Positions 8,399 to 15,734 of a stretch of DNA of 22,073 bases are shown here, one piece after another. The stretch comes from Phycisphaerales bacterium UBA1845 (lineage in GTDB: Bacteria > Planctomycetota > Phycisphaerae > UBA1845): contig DDIR01000117.1 of assembly GCA_002338715.1 (NCBI GenBank), positions 512 through 22,584 of the forward strand, written 5' to 3'. The translations under genes and the position numbers were made by a program. Positions within the stretch are counted from its first letter, which is position 1. Each line of letters begins with the position of its first letter. Under the pieces are notes generated by a model. That model was not told the origin of the DNA. It searched no databases and saw nothing but the letters and a program-made list of their open reading frames with translations.

Positions 8399-8747
8399 TG
8401 AAGAGCAAGCCACTTGCGGCTGGCATTTTCTGTTCACACGGTAAGAGAAAGGTTCGGATCGCATGGTAACCGATTGGCCGCGCCTTCCCTTGTCGCGTGT
8501 GCGCGATGGGCTTGGGGTCTCGGGTGACGCGGTGATACTGTCAAGGCTGAGTCGCTCGGGCGTCAGGGGCGGCCAAACTTCACCCTGTTGGATGGGTTGG
8601 TCATGCCCGTTGAAAATTCGCCATAAGAAGTTGCATGGCGACGAAAGGGATCGGGATCAGTACAGCAGCCGAGTCGACGTCGTGGTTGTCCGGTTCTTGG
8701 CCAGCGCTCGACGACACACCTGACACGATAATTGGTGGAGTTCTGAA

Positions 8748-10898
8748 TTAAGGAATCGCGAATCGCAATTCGACGAAGACCATTCTCGGCACCTGGGCAT
8801 CGTTGAGAAACGATGTTCCGCCTTCATAATGACCGTGATCGAGCAAGTTGGTCGCGCCTATCGCAATCGATGCTTTGTCGTCCCAGAATTCATATTCTCC
8901 GCGTACATCCCATCGAAAGTATGGGCGAATATGGCGCGGTACGAATGGGTTGGCTGGATTCGGCGACTTAACTGCGTCAACGTAGTAGAGATGGCTTGAC
9001 AGGTGCAAGTCTTCGGTATGATCGTAACGAGCCCCCAGCATGAATTTGTGATGCGGAGGCGAGATAGACTCCGTGTCCGTGTACTTTACATCGGCGCGCC
9101 AATTGAGGTCCTGATAGGTGTAGTTGCCCAATAGCGTGAATTTATCATTCACACGGTACTTGGCTTCGATTTCCGCGCCATAGGTTGACGCGTTTCCGCG
9201 ATGCGCAAGAGCCGAGTTGATGAGACCCGGTGGACCAAGCGTGGGGCTTAAGGTCGTAATGTCATCGTATTCATTGAAGAACAGATTCAGATTAAGATCG
9301 ACTTTCTCAAGCAGCTTTGTGCGATAGCCCAACTCGTACGCAAGCAGCGTCTGGTCTCCGAGTCCGCGGCGACCGCTGGCGTTGGCCAACCCATTGAACA
9401 ATGGGATATCCATGAAATTAAGCGGTGCCGGCGCGACTTGGAATGCCCTTGAAACAGATCCATATAGAAACGATTCGTTGGTAAGTTCGTAAGAAAGCGA
9501 CGCGCGGGCACTGGTATGAAAACCGCCATAAAACTCATAGTCGATTCGCCCTCCCAGCGCGAGACTCCAGCGCGGGGCGAACTGCCATTCGTCCTGGACA
9601 TACACACCCACAATCCCGGTGTTGACGCGGTCTTTTGTCAGCATGTATGGATCTGAATTGGTGGCGTCCACCATGTCGATTCGCGAATCCACACCCCACG
9701 TGAACGTATGACCGTTTTCCGATTCGAGCGTGTTGGCAAATTGCAGAGCGATCTGTTGATATCGGTAGTCGATTTGCGGGAGCCCGGGCGATACGTAGAA
9801 GTCGTTCACGAAGAACGTCAGGCCGGACGAACCGGATTCAGGCGAAACGTGCTCCCATTTGGCAAGTATGAAGTTGGCTTGACTGCCTGAATGACGTTGC
9901 AGACCGAAGCCAGCAAGGGGTGTTGTCGGGAATCCCCCGTCCACCGAAGAATGCCCCGCTGCCAACGTGAACTTGTCGTTGGGATCCTTACTGTAGACGG
10001 CATGGATGTTGAACCTCGCGGCTTTGAGATCGTCATCCAATCCCCGCAGAAAGGAACCGCCCTCCTTGAATCCGTCACTTCCCTCGTATTCGCCCGAAAT
10101 CCGTAGGCTCCAGTTTTTCTCGTTCGCCGCATAGCCGATGTACTGGCGATGTTGTCCTTGTGTGCCTCCACGGGTTGTGAGCGTTAGTCCCGGCTGGTCT
10201 CCAGGGGCACGACTGATGATATTGATGACGCCATTCACCGCGTTGGCGCCCCAGACAACGCCTCCCGGTCCTCGAATCACTTCAATGCGTTCAATGTCGT
10301 CGAGCGCAAGGGGCCAACTCCCCCACAGTGTGCCTCCAAATAGCGCGTCAAAGATCTGTCGGCCGTCGACGAGCACGAGAACTTGCCTGCTCACAAATCC
10401 ATGAAGTCCGCGCGGGGTTATGGCATGGTTCGAGTACGTCAAATCGGCCACGTCGACACCCGCGGCCAGTCGAAGCGCGTCTGCGATTGTTCGGGCACCG
10501 GATTTTCGAATGTCGTCGCGGGTAATGACGCTGATGGCATAGGGCACCGCGTTCATTTTCTGCTCACGGCGAGCAGCGGTAACCACGACAGGAACATCCA
10601 ATTCGAAAAGTCCAATGTCTTCGAGTTCTTCGAACTCGTCCTCAACCATCGACGCGTTTTCGTCCGAATTGTCGTCAGTTGACGTGCTGCCTTCGACGTC
10701 GATTTCCAAGTCTTCAGTGTTTTCGGAGTCGTCCAATCCGTCACTCAACGCACCGTCAGCGGCATGATCCGGACCGCCGGCATGGGCAGAGGGCGCGAAG
10801 ATCAGACCTGCCATGGCAAGAGTCGTCAAGACCATCACGATCTTCAAGACTTCACCCGCGGCGATTCCTTCCAACTGTTTTTGCTTTCGTCCAATCAT
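8748..10898 (-). CDS. TonB-dependent outer-membrane receptor (BtuB/colicin-I-receptor-like plug)
   Basis: This 716-residue protein has a signal peptide (about 1-40, ending PSAHA-GG). An acidic linker follows (about 44-97, roughly 40% Asp/Glu and no Lys or Arg). A TonB-box-like start, DVPVVVTAARREQK (101-114), leads into the plug, recognisable by GARTIADALRLAAGVDV, VLVLVDGRQIF and the block IERIEVIRGPGGVVWGANAV. A 22-strand-type barrel rich in alternating aromatic residues fills the rest, ending VFVELRFAIP. It would take up a large or scarce ligand using TonB energy; the ligand is unknown. The plug resembles receptors for cobalamin and siderophores in general terms. The ATG overlaps the stop of the upstream binding-protein gene as ATGA and has GGAG 9 nt before it, so the two are translationally coupled. 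Confidence 0.94.
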   Translation of the reverse strand: MIGRKQKQLEGIAAGEVLKIVMVLTTLAMAGLIFAPSAHAGGPDHAADGALSDGLDDSENTEDLEIDVEGSTSTDDNSDENASMVEDEFEELEDIGLFELDVPVVVTAARREQKMNAVPYAISVITRDDIRKSGARTIADALRLAAGVDVADLTYSNHAITPRGLHGFVSRQVLVLVDGRQIFDALFGGTLWGSWPLALDDIERIEVIRGPGGVVWGANAVNGVINIISRAPGDQPGLTLTTRGGTQGQHRQYIGYAANEKNWSLRISGEYEGSDGFKEGGSFLRGLDDDLKAARFNIHAVYSKDPNDKFTLAAGHSSVDGGFPTTPLAGFGLQRHSGSQANFILAKWEHVSPESGSSGLTFFVNDFYVSPGLPQIDYRYQQIALQFANTLESENGHTFTWGVDSRIDMVDATNSDPYMLTKDRVNTGIVGVYVQDEWQFAPRWSLALGGRIDYEFYGGFHTSARASLSYELTNESFLYGSVSRAFQVAPAPLNFMDIPLFNGLANASGRRGLGDQTLLAYELGYRTKLLEKVDLNLNLFFNEYDDITTLSPTLGPPGLINSALAHRGNASTYGAEIEAKYRVNDKFTLLGNYTYQDLNWRADVKYTDTESISPPHHKFMLGARYDHTEDLHLSSHLYYVDAVKSPNPANPFVPRHIRPYFRWDVRGEYEFWDDKASIAIGATNLLDHGHYEGGTSFLNDAQVPRMVFVELRFAIP

Positions 10899-11869
10899 TG
10901 CTGGTCTCCGAATCGAACCACATTCGAACGCAGGATCGAGTCTTTCAATTCGAGCTCAATCACGTCACTCGTATGTGTATTGACAGCAGATTCGATTTGA
11001 TCAGGGAATTGCAGGCCCAGCTTACTGGGCGGGGTACCATCGAGAATGCGCTGAACCAAGTCTGCGGTTTGTCGGCCCAGCGCTTCGTCGTTTGCGTATT
11101 GGCCGCCCAACGCGCCCGCCTTGACGATGCTCTGTGAGAAAGACCACACGGGTTTCTTCTGGCGTGCCCCCCACAGCAAGAGGCGCTGCACTGATGCCGA
11201 GTTGTAGATCGCTGCGTCGGGAATCATGAGCACACCGTCCACATGTTCAGCGCTCAGCGTTTCGATAGCGTCCGGAATGAGGTCTCGGCTGGTTTCGACC
11301 GCGATGATTTCCACTCCGTGTCGGCGGGCGGCTTCGCGAAATGACTCCATGGTCTTCTTCGTGCGCTGGCTGTACAAAAGGCCGAGGCGTTTGGTGCTCA
11401 TGTCCAGTTGTTTGATCCAACGGATTCGCTCAGTCGGACTGATGTCGGCTGCGATCCCTGCGATGCGCTCTTGATCCCGCGCGCCAGACGTCATGAAAGG
11501 TGCATCGAGCGCATTGGGGACCATATAAAAAACAACCGGTATTCCCTTGATTTGGTCGAGCACATCGGACGTGGCGCTTGAACCTGAAGCCACGATGATG
11601 TTCGGCTTGGATGCCGTGATCTGATCGAGCACGCGTTGGCGTCCCGACTTATCAGAAGACTTGGGCCATTCAACCAGTTGACAGTTGTGCCCTTTCTTTT
11701 TCAATGATTCGATCAGCGCCGTCGCCGCCGACTCGTACATATTGCGATGCCCACACAGAACGGTAACGTTGGCCGGTCCGCCAGCAAGGGCCGCTTCGGG
11801 AGTGACCAGAGCACATACGCCAATGGTGACCCAAAGCAGTTGAAGTCGTATGTGATTGCGAACCCGCAT
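10895..11869 (-). CDS. Orphan ABC-type substrate-binding protein (ABC_sub_bind/DUF534-like)
   Basis: The fold is that of a periplasmic binding protein of the ABC_sub_bind family (PF04392 type). Typical elements are alternating beta-alpha units such as KPNIIVASGSSATSDVL, KGIPVVFYMV, RLGLLYSQRTKKTMESFREA and VDGVLMIPDAAIYN, and a late QYANDEALGRQTADLVQRIL helix. A frame-open GTG exists at 12031, but the ATG at 11869 directly precedes a good signal peptide (MRVRNHIRLQLLWVTIGVCA, cleavage near ALA-GG), so I prefer it; the mature length is about 295. No ABC permease or ATPase is nearby, so the protein probably does not serve an ABC importer at this locus. It is coupled to the TonB receptor and faces a divergent sensor kinase, which suggests a role as a ligand-presenting sensor accessory. 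That role is inference; the fold is well supported. Confidence 0.88.
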   Translation of the reverse strand: MRVRNHIRLQLLWVTIGVCALVTPEAALAGGPANVTVLCGHRNMYESAATALIESLKKKGHNCQLVEWPKSSDKSGRQRVLDQITASKPNIIVASGSSATSDVLDQIKGIPVVFYMVPNALDAPFMTSGARDQERIAGIAADISPTERIRWIKQLDMSTKRLGLLYSQRTKKTMESFREAARRHGVEIIAVETSRDLIPDAIETLSAEHVDGVLMIPDAAIYNSASVQRLLLWGARQKKPVWSFSQSIVKAGALGGQYANDEALGRQTADLVQRILDGTPPSKLGLQFPDQIESAVNTHTSDVIELELKDSILRSNVVRFGDQQ

Positions 11870-12039
11870 CACGGCATCCAACGATCCGACACATTGAACA
11901 GCAGTCGCCAGCTTCCCAGCGCGGCGCAATAACACGCATACACCGTGCACATTGTCAGTGGCGACAGGAAGCTCGCTTGTTTTCTGCTGTAAAAGAAGGC
12001 TTGCTTCAATGGTCTTTTCGACCTTATTCACTTACGAAT

Positions 12040-12064
12040 TTTGCATTTAGTCCGAGAATGCAAA
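12040..12064. promoter_or_regulatory. Perfect inverted repeat, candidate operator
   Basis: TTTGCATT (12040-12047) and AATGCAAA (12057-12064) are perfect 8-bp arms separated by 9 nt, an AT-rich palindrome in the divergent intergenic region. It has the geometry of a dimeric regulator site. It could also fold as a short RNA hairpin in the leader of the binding-protein transcript. The cognate regulator is not in the window, because the nearby response regulator has no DNA-binding domain. Confidence 0.45.
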
Positions 12065-12133
12065 CCATTTTGAACGACTGGGGCACTTGACGCAGTTCAA
12101 TAAGAATGGACGCGGGCGATGTTCGGAAAGAAG

Positions 12134-12164
12134 TTGCGGCCAGTTGAGTTAATGCGGTGATAAT
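12134..12164 (+). promoter_or_regulatory. Weak candidate promoter of the hybrid-kinase operon
   Basis: TTGCGG (12134-12139) and GATAAT (12159-12164) are 19 nt apart, wider than ideal. The -10 matches 5/6. They lie about 130 nt before the chosen kinase start. Chance occurrence is quite possible. Confidence 0.2.
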
Positions 12165-12296
12165 CTGCCGATCAAACCCATGTAGAGATATGGAAAAAGA
12201 CAGGTCGGGGGTCCCTGATCGCGCAACCCACAAGGCGCTTAAGGTCTGCGTCTTGTCAGGCCGGACAGGTTGTGCAATCAGTTTGGAGTTGCATGG

Positions 12297-15200
12297 ATGA
12301 ATCGCGTTGGTCTAAAAGGACGGGCGATAGCCTTTTGCGTAGTACTTGTGCTCGGGACTGTTTGCGCCCTCAGCGCGGGACTTATTTGGCAAAACTATCG
12401 GGATTCGGTCCGCCTCACGGAGGAACATGCCACGGTTCACGCCCGCGTTGTTCGCTGCCTGGCCGAACCGGGCGTCCTTCTCAACGACAAAAAGGCTTTG
12501 GAGGAGATCGTCAAGAGCAGTTCCGAAGACCTATCATTTGTGCTGGTCGAAATTCGGGACATAGACGGGCATGTTCTCGCCTCCACACAGATCGAGGACG
12601 GATTTGAGCCAGCGGTTACTTTTGATTCACAAAATCCGATAGGCGACCGGATTCAGCGAAATTCAGTTCGTGTCCAAACCACTTCAGATCAGATTGATGT
12701 TGTTGTACCGATCTGGGCAGAGCGGCGCGATATGGACCTTAGCATCCTCGACGACGAAGCGGCTGAAGAGGCGAAAAGCGGAGCGATCGGATTCGTCCGA
12801 CTGGTCAGTTCACTCGACCATGCCCAGGCGGCATTGAGGAGCAATGCCGAGGCAAGCGCTCTCATTGCAGGAATTGTTATCACTGCAGCTTTGTTTGTGA
12901 CCGTCTTTATTGTTCGCAAGCTCGTGGCCCCGCTTCACGGATTGGTGTCAACGACGGCCACCATCGCCGCCGGAAACCTTTCTGAACGCGCCAAGGAAGA
13001 CGCAATCGCTGAAGTTGGTGTTTTGGCTCGTGCCTTCAACCACATGGCGTCAAAGCTGGAAGAAACTTACGCGTCAATCGAGCAGAAGGTGCTGGACCGT
13101 ACGTCAGAATTGGAGCAGGAGCGACAGAAACTTGAAAATGAGATCGTCAGTCGAAAGCGCATTGCGGCGGCTTTAAGGGAAAGCGAACTGCGCCTGCGAT
13201 CGCAGAACGCAGCGCTGCTGGAATTGGCCAGGGCTGAGTCGCTCTACCAAGGTGATTTAAGAAGTGCAGCGCAGGAAATCAATTGCAAAGCCGCAGAGAC
13301 ACTTGCAGCCGAGCGTGTTGGCATATGGTTGTTCGACGAGGCCAATCGAAACCTTTGTTGCATCGATCAATATACACGAAGCAATGACCAACACGGCATC
13401 GATGACGCCGTGCCATGCGCAAACATTCCTGAGTTTATCGAAGCATTACGCGGCGGAAGTCCTATCGCAACGAGCAAAGCACAGGTCGATCCGCGAACGC
13501 GAGAACTGGTGGCCCTTCGCGCTGCAGGCCAAGATGCGCAATCGCGAATCGACGCCCCAATTCGCAGGGGAACGGAAATCGTCGGGGTGGTAAGCTACGA
13601 AAATGTCGGTGAACCGCGCAAATGGTTCATCGAAGAAGAGAGCTTCGCCGGATCGATCGCAGACCTGGTGACGTGTGCTCTGGACGCCCAAGATCGCCAA
13701 CGTACCGCAGAACAGATGCAAACGGCAAAAGTCGCCGCCGAGACCGCCAACCGTGCCAAGAGCGAATTCATCGCGAACATGAGCCATGAGATTCGCACGC
13801 CAATGAACGGGATCATTGGCATGACGGAGTTGGCACTCACGACCGAATTATCAAATGAACAGCAAGAGTACCTTTCGACCGTCCAGAAATGCTCAGACCA
13901 ACTGCTTTCGCTGATCAACGATATTCTGGATTTTTCGAAAATCGAAGCAGGGAAGATGGAACTCGAGTCGGCGGCTTTTGATCTCGTAATGCTGGTTGAC
14001 GGGATTGCCGACATCGCGGGGCACGGCATTGTTGAGAAGGGTATCGAATTCATGTGCCACGTTCGTTCCGGCGTCCCGCAGTGGCTTTTGGGCGATTCGG
14101 CGCGACTCAGGCAGGTCCTGGTGAATCTCGTCGGAAATGCCGTGAAGTTCACAGAGCGCGGTGAGATTGAATTGTCAGTCAAGGAAATCTGCCGCAAAGG
14201 AGACGCTGCGAAACTTCGGTTTTCTGTTCGGGACACCGGCATCGGTATCGCGGCAGATCGATTGTCGGTTATCTTCGAAAGCTTCACACAGGCTGACGGG
14301 GCAACGACGCGAAAATATGGCGGCACAGGGCTGGGACTTTCGATCTCGAAGCAAATCGTGGAGCTGATGGGCGGTTCGCTGCAGGTGGAAAGTCAGATCG
14401 GGCAAGGCAGCGACTTCTACTTTGACGTCGAATTCAAGGTGGTCGGTGCTCCTGCTGAATGTGGGCTATCCAAGAGTCGCGATGCATGTGAAGTTGAAGC
14501 GAGCCTTTCAGGTCGCCGCATTCTCGTTGTTGATGACAATGCCACGAATCGGAGGATCCTCGAGGATGTGCTCAGCGCATGGGAGTGCTCCGTAAGTTCA
14601 GTAGCAAGCGGACCCGAGGCACTGGACTTGCTCAAAACAAACGCCGCATCGGTATCCCCTTTTGAGCTCGTGATCCTTGACGTTCAGATGCCTGAAATGG
14701 ACGGGTTTGAAGTGGAGTACACGATTCGGAGTAACTCGGAATTCGGAAGTCCGCAAGTTGTTTTCCTCAGTTCGATTGGAACCATCAGCCCGAAATCGGG
14801 GCTACTGGAATCGACCTCTGCACATTACTTGAGCAAGCCTGTCAGGCAATCGACCCTGCTTGACACGCTGATGGACGCCTTTGATACAAACGCGCAGACG
14901 GAGCGCGGTCAAGCGAGTCACGAGTCCCCTTCACAAGAAGAGTTTGCGGCACCCCACCACATCCTGGTCGTCGAAGACAATCAAGTGAACCAGCGCGTGG
15001 CCGCCAGCCTGATCAATCGCCTGGGGATCGCAGTTACCACCGCGAACAATGGTTTGGAAGCACTCCATGCATTGGATCATGGAACGTTTGATCTCGTATT
15101 CATGGATGTCCAAATGCCAACCATGGACGGATTGGAAGCCACGTCACAGATACGATTGCAACCCAAATACGCAGAACTTCCCATCGTTGCGCTCACCGCC

Positions 15201-15734
15201 CACGTCGCCCGCAGCGATCGAGACCGCTGCATCAGCGCGGGCATGAACGATTACCTCACCAAACCAATCAACAAGGACCATTTGAAATTGATGATTGAGA
15301 AGTGGATCCCCCAGGAACCCCAAGGTGGTGACGAGAGTCTTTCTTGCGCGACATCTATGTCGGAGGAAGAAGATTCGGTATGCCCTTCGCCTATTCACAT
15401 CGAACGGGCACTCGACCAGATGGGAGGCGATGTCGAACTCATGCATGAGATTTTGCGCATATTCATCGACACGGCTCCTCAATTGCTCGAAACCATACAA
15501 ACAGCCAGCAATCAGAACGATGCGGATGGATTGCACATGGCAGCGCATAGCCTAAAGGGCGCGGCTTCCAACATCTGTGCCGACGCCACGCAAGCAGTTG
15601 CTTTCAAACTCGAAAGGATGGGTCGGGAGCGCGACCTTGCTGGTGCCGATTCACTGCTTTCAGAGTTGGAGAAGCACTTGAGCGACCTCAAACGCTATAT
15701 CACGTCGATCATCGATATGGGAGAGATCGCATGA
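12297..15734 (+). CDS. Hybrid sensor histidine kinase: periplasmic domain-HAMP-GAF-HisKA-HATPase-REC-REC-HPt
   Basis: This is a 1145-residue membrane kinase. The ATG at 12297 has GGAG 8 nt upstream and begins directly before the first membrane helix; an in-frame TTG at 12270 is less likely. Order: TM1 (about 10-31), a periplasmic domain of about 155 residues I cannot assign, TM2 (about 188-210), HAMP (about 208-262), coiled coil, GAF (about 305-470), and HisKA with NMSHEIRTPMNG and phospho-accepting H497. HATPase follows with N box GNAVKFTERG, DTGIGIA, F box and GGTGLGLSIS. REC1 has phospho-accepting D795 (VILDVQMPEMDG), REC2 has D937 (VFMDVQMPTMDG), and HPt has H1084 (AAHSLKGAASN). Every phosphorelay residue is intact. 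The stop overlaps the next gene's start as ATGA, so the downstream REC protein is the likely partner. The architecture is BarA/TorS-like; the signal is unknown. Confidence 0.95.
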   Translation: MNRVGLKGRAIAFCVVLVLGTVCALSAGLIWQNYRDSVRLTEEHATVHARVVRCLAEPGVLLNDKKALEEIVKSSSEDLSFVLVEIRDIDGHVLASTQIEDGFEPAVTFDSQNPIGDRIQRNSVRVQTTSDQIDVVVPIWAERRDMDLSILDDEAAEEAKSGAIGFVRLVSSLDHAQAALRSNAEASALIAGIVITAALFVTVFIVRKLVAPLHGLVSTTATIAAGNLSERAKEDAIAEVGVLARAFNHMASKLEETYASIEQKVLDRTSELEQERQKLENEIVSRKRIAAALRESELRLRSQNAALLELARAESLYQGDLRSAAQEINCKAAETLAAERVGIWLFDEANRNLCCIDQYTRSNDQHGIDDAVPCANIPEFIEALRGGSPIATSKAQVDPRTRELVALRAAGQDAQSRIDAPIRRGTEIVGVVSYENVGEPRKWFIEEESFAGSIADLVTCALDAQDRQRTAEQMQTAKVAAETANRAKSEFIANMSHEIRTPMNGIIGMTELALTTELSNEQQEYLSTVQKCSDQLLSLINDILDFSKIEAGKMELESAAFDLVMLVDGIADIAGHGIVEKGIEFMCHVRSGVPQWLLGDSARLRQVLVNLVGNAVKFTERGEIELSVKEICRKGDAAKLRFSVRDTGIGIAADRLSVIFESFTQADGATTRKYGGTGLGLSISKQIVELMGGSLQVESQIGQGSDFYFDVEFKVVGAPAECGLSKSRDACEVEASLSGRRILVVDDNATNRRILEDVLSAWECSVSSVASGPEALDLLKTNAASVSPFELVILDVQMPEMDGFEVEYTIRSNSEFGSPQVVFLSSIGTISPKSGLLESTSAHYLSKPVRQSTLLDTLMDAFDTNAQTERGQASHESPSQEEFAAPHHILVVEDNQVNQRVAASLINRLGIAVTTANNGLEALHALDHGTFDLVFMDVQMPTMDGLEATSQIRLQPKYAELPIVALTAHVARSDRDRCISAGMNDYLTKPINKDHLKLMIEKWIPQEPQGGDESLSCATSMSEEEDSVCPSPIHIERALDQMGGDVELMHEILRIFIDTAPQLLETIQTASNQNDADGLHMAAHSLKGAASNICADATQAVAFKLERMGRERDLAGADSLLSELEKHLSDLKRYITSIIDMGEIA
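15719..15725 (+). promoter_or_regulatory. Ribosome binding site of the GGDEF/HD-GYP gene
   Basis: GGGAGAG lies 5 nt before the ATG at 15731, inside the last codons of the kinase gene. With the ATGA overlap it indicates that kinase and output protein are made at a linked ratio. Confidence 0.65.

Larger units (their letters stand above)
7836..8747. other. Long gene-poor region between TonB receptor 3' end and metal-efflux cluster
   Basis: These roughly 900 bases hold a strong hairpin (8234-8262), copy B of the dispersed repeat (8301-8398) and a weak hairpin with a short T run (8405-8429). Open frames of up to 110 codons occur on both strands, but they are Arg/Ser/Cys-rich, lack ribosome binding sites and show no recognisable domain. 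I see no protein gene here. The outer parts (7836-8230 and 8430-8747) show nothing I can name. Confidence 0.55.
11870..12296. other. Divergent intergenic region between binding-protein and hybrid-kinase operons
   Basis: These 427 bases should carry both divergent promoters. They contain a perfect 8-bp inverted repeat (12040-12064) and one weak promoter-like pair toward the kinase. The part 11870-12031 is open in frame with the binding protein but looks like a leader. No other gene is supported. Confidence 0.55.

Noticed and set aside
8463..8723. 86-codon plus-strand open frame
   Set aside because: The composition is unlike the real genes here, and there is no domain, no partner gene and no convincing ribosome binding site.
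11870..12031. GTG at 12031 as the binding-protein start
   Set aside because: It would place 54 non-signal residues before an otherwise ordinary signal peptide.
12270..12296. TTG at 12270 as the kinase start
   Set aside because: The ATG at 12297 has GGAG at a suitable distance and starts directly before the membrane helix; the nine extra residues add nothing recognisable.
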